Below are positions 9,480 to 17,444 of a stretch of DNA of 64,000 nt, one piece after another. Source of the stretch: an uncultured Desulfuromonas sp. (GTDB taxonomy: Bacteria > Desulfobacterota > Desulfuromonadia > Desulfuromonadales > Desulfuromonadaceae); contig NZ_OY781461.1 of NCBI RefSeq assembly GCF_963676955.1, forward strand, positions 72,001 to 136,000. The letters are read 5' to 3'. The notes beneath the pieces were generated by a model. The model did not search any database and had not been told where the DNA came from. It was given only the letters and a program-made list of their open reading frames with translations. How positions within the stretch are numbered: position 1 is the first letter of the stretch; each line of letters opens with the position of its first letter. The position numbers and the translations under genes were made by a program.

Positions 9480-9859
9480 AAAGGATAGTCATTGCTGACG
9501 ATTCAGCCACAGCACGCATGATGATCCGGCGGTGCTTGGAAATCGTTGGTCTGATGGATGCGGAATTTGCCGAAGCGGAAAACGGCAAAGAAGCTCTAGG
9601 CCTGGTTAAACAGGAACAGACCGATCTCCTCGTCAGCGATCTGAATATGCCGGTCATGGACGGCGAAGCCTTGCTCAAATGGGTCAAGGCCAGCCCCAGG
9701 TTGACCGATCTGCCCGTACTGATCATTACCAGCGCCGGCAATCCGGCCAAGTCACAGGAACTGCTCGACATGGGAGCGTTCTCAGTGGTCAACAAACCGG
9801 TCAATCCGGCGATTCTCAGTGAAGTACTGACGCCGTTACTGGATTCGGAGGAAGATTAA
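9476..9859 (+). CDS. cheY: CheY-like single-domain response regulator
   Basis: A 127-residue stand-alone receiver. It has the acidic pair (IADDSA), acceptor D55 in LLVSDLNMPVMDG, the Thr/Ser position in LIITSAG and the conserved Lys in VVNKPV. All phosphorylation residues are present, so it should be a functional CheA target. The start overlaps the HDOD stop (ATGA), with AAAGGAG as ribosome site. Confidence 0.93.
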   Translation: MKRIVIADDSATARMMIRRCLEIVGLMDAEFAEAENGKEALGLVKQEQTDLLVSDLNMPVMDGEALLKWVKASPRLTDLPVLIITSAGNPAKSQELLDMGAFSVVNKPVNPAILSEVLTPLLDSEED

Positions 9860-9860
9860 C

Positions 9861-10349
9861 ATGCAGGAATTCGAACAGATCCTTCAGGAAAAAATCACAT
9901 CCGTTCTCGCCGAGACGCTTGAAAACATGGCCTTTCTTGACGTCGATGAAAGCAGCCGTGAAGAAGTTGAGGAACTTGAAGGAAAACGCCTGAGTGTCAC
10001 CCTGATGGTTGCAAAACCGATTTTGCTGGAAATGCGCCTGGAGATGGACGAAGAGCTGTTGCTTCAGGTCGTTGAAACCGTCTACACCATGGACCGTGAC
10101 GAGATCACCGAACAACAGGTCGAAGACCTGCTCGCTGAATTTCTCAACACGCTGGCCGGTCGGTTTATGGCTGAAATTCTTCCGGAAGACCAGACCTTTG
10201 CCCTGAACCTTCCGGAAATCAATGAAGATGATGATTTCAGCGAAACGGACTCTCATAGTTACTACTACCTGGCAGATGAACTGCCGGTGATTGTTGAACT
10301 GACTTCGGCGAATAGCGATGAGCTCGCCGAACTCTTAAGCGATTCATAA
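9861..10349 (+). CDS. CheX/CheC-family CheY-P phosphatase, first copy
   Basis: The 162-residue product contains the CheC/CheX catalytic signature DxxxExxN as D89-LLA-E93-FL-N96, inside the helix VEDLLAEFLNTLAGRF. In the family the Glu and Asn coordinate water attack on phospho-Asp. Overall identity to the two later copies is low and the C-terminus is acidic. It lies one base after a cheY, so dephosphorylating that regulator is the natural guess. Confidence 0.82.
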   Translation: MQEFEQILQEKITSVLAETLENMAFLDVDESSREEVEELEGKRLSVTLMVAKPILLEMRLEMDEELLLQVVETVYTMDRDEITEQQVEDLLAEFLNTLAGRFMAEILPEDQTFALNLPEINEDDDFSETDSHSYYYLADELPVIVELTSANSDELAELLSDS

Positions 10350-10376
10350 ATAAAAACACCAAGAAAGGATAGACCG

Positions 10377-10748
10377 ATGGGGAAACGTGTACTTGTTATT
10401 GATGATTCCAGCACCATGAGAAAGATCGTATCTCGCTCTTTGCGCCAGGCAGGCCTGGACTTTGATGAAATTCTTGAAGCCGGTGACGGCCAGGAGGCCT
10501 TGAACCTGCTTGAAAACGAGAGTGTCGATCTGATCCTCAGCGACATCAACATGCCCAACATGGACGGCATCGAATTTCTGCGCCAGAAAAAAGACAACGC
10601 AGCCATCGCCGGAATTCCCGTGGTCATGATCACCACCGAAGGCGGTTCCGACATTATCGGTGAAGCGAAATCCCTTGGCGCGGCGGGCAACATCAAAAAG
10701 CCGTTCACTCCGGACAAAATTGAAGAAGTACTCGGTGGCCTGATTTAA
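10377..10748 (+). CDS. cheY: CheY-like single-domain response regulator, second copy
   Basis: A 123-residue receiver with acidic pair VIDDSS, acceptor D56 in LILSDINMPNMDG, Thr in MITTEGG and Lys in NIKKPF. It is closer to classical motor CheY in length and motifs than the copy at 9476. ATG 10377 is preceded by AAAGGA. It is followed by a CheX-family gene, repeating the regulator-phosphatase pairing seen just upstream. Confidence 0.94.
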   Translation: MGKRVLVIDDSSTMRKIVSRSLRQAGLDFDEILEAGDGQEALNLLENESVDLILSDINMPNMDGIEFLRQKKDNAAIAGIPVVMITTEGGSDIIGEAKSLGAAGNIKKPFTPDKIEEVLGGLI

Positions 10749-10808
10749 TCCGTCGATTTCAAACTCAGAGAGCGGTTTCTGAGATTGCATTGATGCAGGA
10801 GGAAAATT

Positions 10809-11267
10809 TTGGATCTACAAAAAAACATCACCGACGCCACCAAAGAGATCTTTGAGACCATGATCATGCTGGATATCACTCCTGGTGATCCTCTCAAAGA
10901 AAGTGTCAAAAGCTTCACGTGTTCGGTCTCCGGCGTGATTGGACTGGCAGGGACCTGTCAGGGAATGCTGGCGATCCACACCCCGGACACGGTTGCCAAA
11001 GCGATCACCAGCAGTTTCCTTGGGATGGATGTCGATGAAATCAATGAGGACGTCACCGATGCGATTGGTGAGCTGGCCAATATGTTGGCCGGTAATATCA
11101 AGATGGTTCTCGATGAAGCCGGTAAAGATGTCACCCTGTCTATCCCATCCTGCATCCATGGGGATGAATACAGCATGGACTGTGTTGCCGATGCGGACTG
11201 GGTTGTCGTGCCCTTTACCATCGAAGCGGGGAGCTTTCTCGTCGAATTGCAGCTAAAAACCTGCTGA
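10809..11267 (+). CDS. cheX: CheX-family CheY-P phosphatase, second copy
   Basis: A 152-residue CheX-type protein. The phosphatase motif is intact: D84-AIG-E88-LA-N91 in DAIGELANMLAGNIK, with a Pro about 22 residues later (LSIPSC) as in the family. The start is TTG 10809, supported by AGGAGGA at 10797-10803 and by alignment with the next copy, which begins DLDLQKQIID against DLQKNITD here. It is probably a recent paralogue of the gene at 11524, separated by a small repeat element. Confidence 0.9.
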   Translation: MDLQKNITDATKEIFETMIMLDITPGDPLKESVKSFTCSVSGVIGLAGTCQGMLAIHTPDTVAKAITSSFLGMDVDEINEDVTDAIGELANMLAGNIKMVLDEAGKDVTLSIPSCIHGDEYSMDCVADADWVVVPFTIEAGSFLVELQLKTC

Positions 11268-11289
11268 CCCGTCATCGCTTTCAGATCGC

Positions 11290-11446
11290 TTAACAGGATG
11301 TTGAAAAACAGCCTGTGGAGCCCATGGACGGGCAACCAGAATCAAGGGCGGTTTTCAAGTGCTTGATTCTGTCAGCAAGACGAAATCGCATTTTCGGCTT
11401 GCGTCGTCAAAAGCCCCCGGATGGGGCTTTTTCAACATCCCGTTAA
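11290..11446. repeat. MITE-like element with 19-bp terminal inverted repeats
   Basis: Arms TTAACAGGATGTTGAAAAA (11290-11308) and its complement at 11428-11446 match in 18 of 19 positions. Between them is a hairpin with GAATCAAG/CTTGATTC arms and the terminator-like hairpin at 11410-11432. It contains no ORF and separates two paralogous cheX genes. Confidence 0.7.
11410..11432 (+). terminator. Possible intrinsic terminator inside the MITE-like element
   Basis: Stem AAGCCCC/GGGGCTT with loop CGGAT, followed by TTT. If active it would lower expression of the downstream cheX, tandem-CheX and sigma-54 genes relative to cheA-cheX. Confidence 0.5.
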
Positions 11447-11523
11447 CAGAGAACTTGACCCAAACCTGTCGCAATGCTTTGTCTTAATTGACCATTGCGG
11501 CAGGTTGTGCTTCGGAGACCTGC

Positions 11524-11991
11524 GTGGACTTAGACCTGCAAAAACAAATCATAGACAGCACCCAGGCGGTATTTGACACCATGCTGATGATGCCGCTGAC
11601 CCCGGGAATCAGTCTGGCGGAAAAGGTGTATGAATTCAAAAACAGCATTTCAGGCATGCTCGGTTTTGCCGGTGAAGTACAAGGCATGCTGACCATCCAT
11701 TGCCCCCAGGTTGTCGCCTTTGCCATCACCAGCACCCTGCTCGGCATGGATGTCGATGAAGTCGATGCCGATGTCAAGGACACCGTTGGTGAAATGGCCA
11801 ATATGATTCTGGGCGGCATCAAAGATGGCTTCACCGAACACGGCGTTGAAATCAACCTCGCGGTGCCCACCGTTCTGGCCGGCCGCTCCTATCGTGTCAG
11901 CGGCATGGACGACGCCACATGGACAACAGTCCCCTTTTATCTTGATGAAGGGGAATTTCTCGTCGAACTCAAACTCAAAGCTCCCAAGTAG
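11524..11991 (+). CDS. cheX: CheX-family CheY-P phosphatase, third copy
   Basis: A 155-residue CheX-type protein with D86-TVG-E90-MA-N93 in the catalytic helix. I chose GTG 11524 because CGGAGA lies six bases before it and because the N-terminus then aligns with the copy at 10809; a longer reading from TTG 11488 lacks both. Both proteins share the FAGxxQGML and LLGMDVDE segments and the C-terminal FLVELKLK. It probably arose by tandem duplication. Confidence 0.9.
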   Translation: MDLDLQKQIIDSTQAVFDTMLMMPLTPGISLAEKVYEFKNSISGMLGFAGEVQGMLTIHCPQVVAFAITSTLLGMDVDEVDADVKDTVGEMANMILGGIKDGFTEHGVEINLAVPTVLAGRSYRVSGMDDATWTTVPFYLDEGEFLVELKLKAPK

Positions 11992-12003
11992 ACAGGTACC
12001 TTC

Positions 12004-13794
12004 GTGGCGGTTTCAGCAGTTGTACAAAGTGTTTTCAACACCATTTTAGAGCAACTGGCGGAGGAAGTCGGTGCCCTTCTCGGCACGACGGTCGGTCTGA
12101 CCGACCACCGCATGGAAGTCCTGACCAAAGAAGAGCTGTTCGCCGTCAACCGTGGTCGTTCCGTTCTGTCGACCATGGTTATCTCCGGAGACCACAGCGG
12201 AGAAGCCTTTATCATCAGTGACCTCAAGGATTCCGTCATTCTCGGCGGCACCCTGATCATGCTCCCCAGAGATCAGATTGAGGAAAACTGTAAAATGCGG
12301 ACGTTTGAAGGTGAAGCCGCCGATGCCTATGGCGAAGTCGCCAACATCATCGCCGGCGTCTACACCTCGGTTTTTCTGGACATGCATCCGGAAAACATGC
12401 ATTTCAAGCGCACCACCGTCAACGATTTCGTTCCGACCCAACTGGCCCCCCAGGCGGACCAACCGTTCCCTCCGGGAGAATATTTTCACACCAGCTGCGC
12501 CATCAGCCTCGACGACTATGAGATGCACCGTCTTGAAGTCATTGTTCCGGCGCAATTGCTCGGCCTGGGCAGCCAGCCCGCAGAACCGAAAGCAGCTCCA
12601 GAACCGGAGCCTCAACCAGAACAGGAAGAGCCGCCAGCCGCCACGGCACCTGAACCGCAGGAACAGGAGGAGGATGCCCCTGAAGCGGATGACACACCCA
12701 CGGTTGAAGAACCACCCCAAGAGGTCAAATATGTTGACTGCCCAACCGCTGATCGGGTTCTCAAAGCCTCACTGACGCAGTGCGCCGAAGAGGTTGGCGG
12801 CATGCTCGGCCTGGAACTTGAGCTGGAAAATCTGACGACACGCTACGTCTCCAAAGAGGAATACTTTTCCCGGCCCGGCAAAAAAGCCATCGCCGCGGAA
12901 ATGCTCGTCTCCGGCGATGCCGAAGGCACCGGCTACTTTATCACCGAGTTGAAAGATGCCATCTATTTCGGCGGCACCATGATCATGCTGCCGGAAGAGG
13001 AAATTGAAAACCACATCAAGTCCGGAGAACTGGGTGAAGAGCTGGAAGATGCCTTTGGCGAAGTCGCCAATATCATCAGCGGTGGTCTGGTGCAGAATTT
13101 TGATGAGATGTATCCACGCAAATTCCATCTCAAAAAAGGCGAACTGCACCTTTTTACGCCGACCAAGGTCAAGGTCGAAGATCCCGAACCATTTCCCGAC
13201 GATGACTATTATCAGGTCTCGGCAACCCTCAGTTGTGAAGAACGTGACCTGGGAGAACTGAGCTTTTTATGCCCGATCTCCGTCCTCCATATCGCGCCAC
13301 GGCCGGCAGCCACCAGCGGCTGGGGCGAAGCCGAGGAAACACCGCAACCGGAGAAAAAACCAGCCGCGGCACCGGCTCCTGAACCTGAACAAAAAGTCGA
13401 GCCGCCTGCCGCACCGAAAGAAAAACCTGCTGCCATCGTCATTGTCGGTGATGACGACGCACAAAAAAGCTTCTTCGTCGCCAGTCTGAATGCTGCAGAA
13501 CCGGAAATTCTCCAATTCAACACCGGTGACAACTTCAGCGAAGCACGCAAATTTTCCGTTCTCGGAGCGTTTCTACTCATGGAAAACGTTAATGAACAAA
13601 GCTTTGCCCATATGATCAAGGTCCGTTCGGAAATTCCGGCGCAGAAACCACTGATTGTCGCCGGCCCACAGTGGACCCGTTCCAACGTCATTAAAGCGGT
13701 TCGCTATGGCGCAAACGACATCCTGCTGACTCCGGCAACCGAAGATGAGATCCGTGAAAAAGTCGAAACAAATCTGAAAACATCTTGCCAATAG
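12004..13794 (+). CDS. Tandem CheX-domain protein with C-terminal pseudo-receiver
   Basis: This 596-residue protein has two CheX/CheC-like domains. Each keeps the DxxxExxN motif: D107-AYG-E111-VA-N114 (DAYGEVANIIAG) and D349-AFG-E353-VA-N356 (DAFGEVANIISG). They are joined by a Pro/Glu-rich linker (about 190-245). A second such linker leads to a receiver-like fold from about residue 476. That fold starts IVIVGDDDAQ but has no acceptor Asp (FLLMENVNEQ at that place) and has Thr for the conserved Lys (LLTPATED). It probably binds or removes phosphate from CheY proteins; the pseudo-receiver may be a docking module (inference). GTG start. Confidence 0.85.
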   Translation: MAVSAVVQSVFNTILEQLAEEVGALLGTTVGLTDHRMEVLTKEELFAVNRGRSVLSTMVISGDHSGEAFIISDLKDSVILGGTLIMLPRDQIEENCKMRTFEGEAADAYGEVANIIAGVYTSVFLDMHPENMHFKRTTVNDFVPTQLAPQADQPFPPGEYFHTSCAISLDDYEMHRLEVIVPAQLLGLGSQPAEPKAAPEPEPQPEQEEPPAATAPEPQEQEEDAPEADDTPTVEEPPQEVKYVDCPTADRVLKASLTQCAEEVGGMLGLELELENLTTRYVSKEEYFSRPGKKAIAAEMLVSGDAEGTGYFITELKDAIYFGGTMIMLPEEEIENHIKSGELGEELEDAFGEVANIISGGLVQNFDEMYPRKFHLKKGELHLFTPTKVKVEDPEPFPDDDYYQVSATLSCEERDLGELSFLCPISVLHIAPRPAATSGWGEAEETPQPEKKPAAAPAPEPEQKVEPPAAPKEKPAAIVIVGDDDAQKSFFVASLNAAEPEILQFNTGDNFSEARKFSVLGAFLLMENVNEQSFAHMIKVRSEIPAQKPLIVAGPQWTRSNVIKAVRYGANDILLTPATEDEIREKVETNLKTSCQ

Positions 13795-13864
13795 CGCCTC
13801 AAACAGCGACAATAACCCCACGTTTTTGTCTGTGTTAACCCGTTTCACTTCTCTGGAAACAATC

Positions 13865-15268
13865 GTGTCCCACATTCTTCTGTTTGACAGCAATAACACC
13901 TCGCGAACAGCTCTTCAGGAGATTCTTCGTGGGGAGATTCCGGCACCGGTTTTAACCGCAGAAACCTGTCCGCAGGCGCTCGAACAGATCCGCGCGAACA
14001 ATGTGACACTGGCATTTTGCCAACTGGGCGACCAGAGCGACGCTGCGCTGGAGCTGATACAACAGATCAACACCCTGCAACCACACATTGTCACCATTCT
14101 ACTGGTTCCGGAAGAAACAACCATCGGCACCAAACGTATTCTCCAATCCGGCGCCCATTTCTTCCTGCATGCGCCAACAACGCCCCAGGAGACCGTTCAA
14201 CTGACCCACAGAGCGTTACAGCATGCCCTGTTGTTGCAGCCGGCCGTTGAAGCCGGGCCAAAACAGGAGGATGGTTTTTCGGAGATTATCGGTCAATCAT
14301 CGTCCATGCAGCACCTGTTCACGATGATCACCCGGCTCGCCGATGACGGGGAAAGCACCATTCTCATTCAAGGAGAAAGCGGCACGGGAAAAGAGCTGGT
14401 CGCTAAAGCCGTCCACCTCAACAGCCCACGTCGCAACGCCAACTTCGTACCGCTCAATTGTGCGGCGATTCCCGACGAACTTTTGGAAAGCGAACTGTTC
14501 GGTTATGAAAAAGGGGCCTTTACCGGCGCCATGAACAACAAGAAAGGTCGCTTGCAGCATGCCGAAGGCGGCACCCTGTTTCTTGATGAAATCGGTGACA
14601 TGAAGCCGTCGCTACAGGCGAAGCTGTTGCGCGTTATTCAGGAAAAAGAATTTGAACCCGTCGGCAGCGTCAAAAGCATCAAAGTCGATGTCCGTATTGT
14701 CGCGGCAACCCACCGCAACCTTGAGGACTCCGTGGCCAAAGGGACATTCCGTGAAGACCTGTATTACCGTCTGAACGTCATTCCGCTGCAGATTCCACCG
14801 CTACGCGACCGTAAAGATGACATCCCGTTGCTGCTCGACTTCTTCACCCAGAAGTTTTGTACCAGCAAAAAACGCCATACTTTCACCTATTCTGACCAGG
14901 CCTTAAACTGCCTGAAACGCTATCCGTGGCCCGGCAATGTCCGCGAATTGGAAAACCTGGTACAACGGCTCTCCATCCTCCATATGGGGGAAACCGTAGC
15001 CCCCAAAGATCTGCCGGAAAAATACCTCCATGAAGAGGTGCCCCCCAGCCTGCTGACCCGCTTCAACGAACAGGGTGCCACGGACTTTAATTCACGCGTC
15101 AGTGAATTTGAAGATCGCCTGATCCTCCAGGCGCTGATGCAGACCGGCGGCAACAAAAAAGAAGCAGCCGAGCTGCTCAATCTCAAACGCACCACCCTGC
15201 TGGAAAAAATCAAGAAAAAGCAGTTGGATAAAGCTTTGAACAAACTGGAAAATCAGTCCGGATTGTAA
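13865..15268 (+). CDS. Sigma-54 activator with degenerate receiver domain
   Basis: A 467-residue NtrC-type regulator. Residues 1-120 look like a receiver (HILLFDSNN) but lack the acceptor Asp (LAFCQLGDQ) and the Lys (FFLHAPTTP), so classical phosphorylation is unlikely. The AAA+ domain is intact: Walker A GESGTGKE, the sigma-54 loop GAFTGA and Walker B TLFLDEIGDM. A Fis-type helix-turn-helix ends the protein (NKKEAAELLNLKRTTLLEKI). I prefer GTG 13865, preceded by GGAAAC, over TTG 13826. It may control flagellar or chemotaxis promoters (inferred from position). Confidence 0.92.
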   Translation: MSHILLFDSNNTSRTALQEILRGEIPAPVLTAETCPQALEQIRANNVTLAFCQLGDQSDAALELIQQINTLQPHIVTILLVPEETTIGTKRILQSGAHFFLHAPTTPQETVQLTHRALQHALLLQPAVEAGPKQEDGFSEIIGQSSSMQHLFTMITRLADDGESTILIQGESGTGKELVAKAVHLNSPRRNANFVPLNCAAIPDELLESELFGYEKGAFTGAMNNKKGRLQHAEGGTLFLDEIGDMKPSLQAKLLRVIQEKEFEPVGSVKSIKVDVRIVAATHRNLEDSVAKGTFREDLYYRLNVIPLQIPPLRDRKDDIPLLLDFFTQKFCTSKKRHTFTYSDQALNCLKRYPWPGNVRELENLVQRLSILHMGETVAPKDLPEKYLHEEVPPSLLTRFNEQGATDFNSRVSEFEDRLILQALMQTGGNKKEAAELLNLKRTTLLEKIKKKQLDKALNKLENQSGL

Positions 15269-15323
15269 ACAACAAGATTGCGGTTGCAAATTATGCCGCA
15301 ATAGGCTATACACTTGCCTCTAT

Positions 15324-15400
<77 letters not shown>

Positions 15401-15410
15401 CAAAACATCA

Positions 15411-15445
15411 AAGGGTTAACCGTTTTTTCGGTTAACCCTTTTTTT
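15411..15445 (+). terminator. Intrinsic terminator after tRNA-Arg, probably bidirectional
   Basis: A perfect 12-bp stem, AAGGGTTAACCG with CGGTTAACCCTT, has a loop of six T and is followed by five T. The facing M48 gene ends five bases further, and A residues flank the left arm, so it can serve both strands. Confidence 0.9.
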
Positions 15446-15449
15446 GTGC

Positions 15450-16694
15450 TCATGCGCGAGGTTGGCTCTGTCTCATCGCGCGAATGCGCTGATATAAACT
15501 CGGGTGGGAGTAGTGGAAAAACACATAGGCCGGATGCGGCGTCAGATTGCTCAGATGGTTGACCGACAGTTTCTTTAACGCATTGATCAAACTTTCCGCA
15601 TCATGGTGTTGAACGGCAAAGGCATCGGCCTGATACTCATTGTGGCGCGACCACATGTGCATCAGCAAACCCGTTACCAGGGAAATCGGGCTGTACAGCA
15701 GGGCAAAGGCGACCAGACCAACGTGGAATACGGCTTGGTCAACACCCAGCGCCTGACAGAACACCGCATGCTCGAGAAACAGTGACATCAGATAAAAGAT
15801 CACCCCGGTCTGAGCGATGGACAGCACCATCCCCTGCAAGGTATGTTTTTTCTGATAATGGCCGATCTCATGCGCCAATACCGCCACCACTTCCTGAGGG
15901 GTCAAATCCTTGATCAGCGTATCAAACAGGACAATACGTTTTTTCGCCCCCAAACCGGTGAAATAGGCATTGGCTTTAGTGGAGCGTTTTGACCCGTCAA
16001 GGACATAAATATCCTTCACCGAAAAACCAACCTGCGCCGAAAAAGCTTCAATCGCGGTTTTGAGTTCGCCCTCTGCCAATTTGGTTTGCTTGTTAAACAG
16101 AGGAACGATGAGGTTGGAGTAAAACAGGGTAAAAAACAGCGTAAAACCGGTGACGGTCATCCAGCTGTACACCCAGAACAGCGTCTTGGTCTGATAATAG
16201 AACCAGGCGATTCCCGCCAGAACCAGGCCACCAAGGATCACCGTCAGCAACCAGCCCTTAAGTTTATCGGCGATAAAGGTTTTACCGTCCATGGTGTTAA
16301 AGCCGAAGCGCTGTTCAATGACAAAGGTCTGATAAAGGTCGAACGGTGTGGAGAGCACATCCTGAGCCAGCCATAATGCGCCAAAGAAAATCAGTGCCTG
16401 GACAATGCCGTTGTCAGACAGGTGTCCGGCCACACCATGCAGCCGGGCAAAGCCGTTGACGCACAAAAAAACAAGGACCAGGAGAAGACTGAACGTTGAA
16501 GTGACAAAACTGAAGCGGGTGGTCACCCTTTGGTAGTTCTGTTGCTGACGATACTTTTCCGAGTCATAAAGCCCCTGCAATTCGGTTGGTGGCGCATGGC
16601 CCATCCAACGACTATTCAGGGTATCGACAAGCCGCTCGAGCACATAATCGGCAACGAGAATAACAACAATGGTGATGAAAAGAGTCGATGCCAT
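15450..16694 (-). CDS. M48-family membrane zinc metalloprotease (Ste24/CAAX-protease type)
   Basis: The 414-residue product has several membrane segments, the zinc motif HEIGH (in AVLAHEIGHYQKKH), a downstream Glu region (HNEYQADAFA) and the M48 C-terminus PHPAYVFFHYSHPSLYQRI. Such Ste24-like enzymes cut membrane-associated peptides. I start at ATG 16694; an upstream reading to 16793 would overlap the DUF4395 gene. No strong ribosome site is visible at either start. It is second in a unit after the DUF4395 gene. Confidence 0.93.
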   Translation of the reverse strand: MASTLFITIVVILVADYVLERLVDTLNSRWMGHAPPTELQGLYDSEKYRQQQNYQRVTTRFSFVTSTFSLLLVLVFLCVNGFARLHGVAGHLSDNGIVQALIFFGALWLAQDVLSTPFDLYQTFVIEQRFGFNTMDGKTFIADKLKGWLLTVILGGLVLAGIAWFYYQTKTLFWVYSWMTVTGFTLFFTLFYSNLIVPLFNKQTKLAEGELKTAIEAFSAQVGFSVKDIYVLDGSKRSTKANAYFTGLGAKKRIVLFDTLIKDLTPQEVVAVLAHEIGHYQKKHTLQGMVLSIAQTGVIFYLMSLFLEHAVFCQALGVDQAVFHVGLVAFALLYSPISLVTGLLMHMWSRHNEYQADAFAVQHHDAESLINALKKLSVNHLSNLTPHPAYVFFHYSHPSLYQRIRAMRQSQPRA

Positions 16695-16735
16695 GGTCAA
16701 GGGTGAGCCGAGATGTCCGTCAGGAGGGAAAAAGC

Positions 16736-17176
16736 TCAGGAAGGCGAACCGAAAAATTTGAGGAACAGCGGATAGGCTTTGCAGGCCACACAAAAACTGA
16801 ATGCGGCTTCCAAAGACGCAAAAAAAGCCAGACAGGCGGCAAAGAAAACAGCAACACTTTCATAGCCAATCAACCGGCTGAGCAACATGATGACGACAAA
16901 AACAAAGGCCAGTTTTGCCGCAAACAGTTTGGGACCGGCATTCGTCATTCGGGGGCTCACCTTACACTGACGCAGCAGGGCATCGCTGGCCATGTTGAAT
17001 GGGCTGAACATCGGATTCAAAAAAGCACGAATCAAAAGATCGGCAGCCAAGGGCAACAGAATCCATTTTGCCGGCGTAAATAAGAACGCCACGAGACAGA
17101 TGACGGTAAACAGTGCATTAATCTGGCATGCTTTGCCATTGACTTGCTGCGCTGAGATTGGACACGCTTGTACCAT
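16736..17176 (-). CDS. DUF4395-family small membrane protein
   Basis: The 146-residue protein matches the DUF4395 pattern: an early CPISAQQVNGKACQINAL segment, four hydrophobic stretches, NPMFSPFNMASDALL, GPKLFAAKLAFVF and a C-terminal CVACKAYPLF with two Cys. The function is unknown. ATG 17176 has GGAGGGG eight bases upstream on the minus strand and is preferred over a longer reading from 17236. The M48 protease follows 41 bases later, suggesting one transcript. Confidence 0.8.
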   Translation of the reverse strand: MVQACPISAQQVNGKACQINALFTVICLVAFLFTPAKWILLPLAADLLIRAFLNPMFSPFNMASDALLRQCKVSPRMTNAGPKLFAAKLAFVFVVIMLLSRLIGYESVAVFFAACLAFFASLEAAFSFCVACKAYPLFLKFFGSPS

Positions 17177-17444
17177 AAAGAAGACCCCTCCACAAAAAAC
17201 AGAAAGCATCGTGCTACAAACTGATGGGTTATACATTGAGTTGGCGTGTTTGTCCAGAGCATTCTACCGACCGATACAAGATATAACATTCTGCAATCGA
17301 GCAGGAACAAAGGCCCTTTGTTACCAAAACAAAAGGGTTCGCTGATGAGGTTTTTTGCAAAAACCTCTGATGACCAGCCAACCCTTCACAACAAGAAGGG
17401 GTGCAGAGCGGGAAACCATCCCACCCTGCACCTGTCAATCGCAT

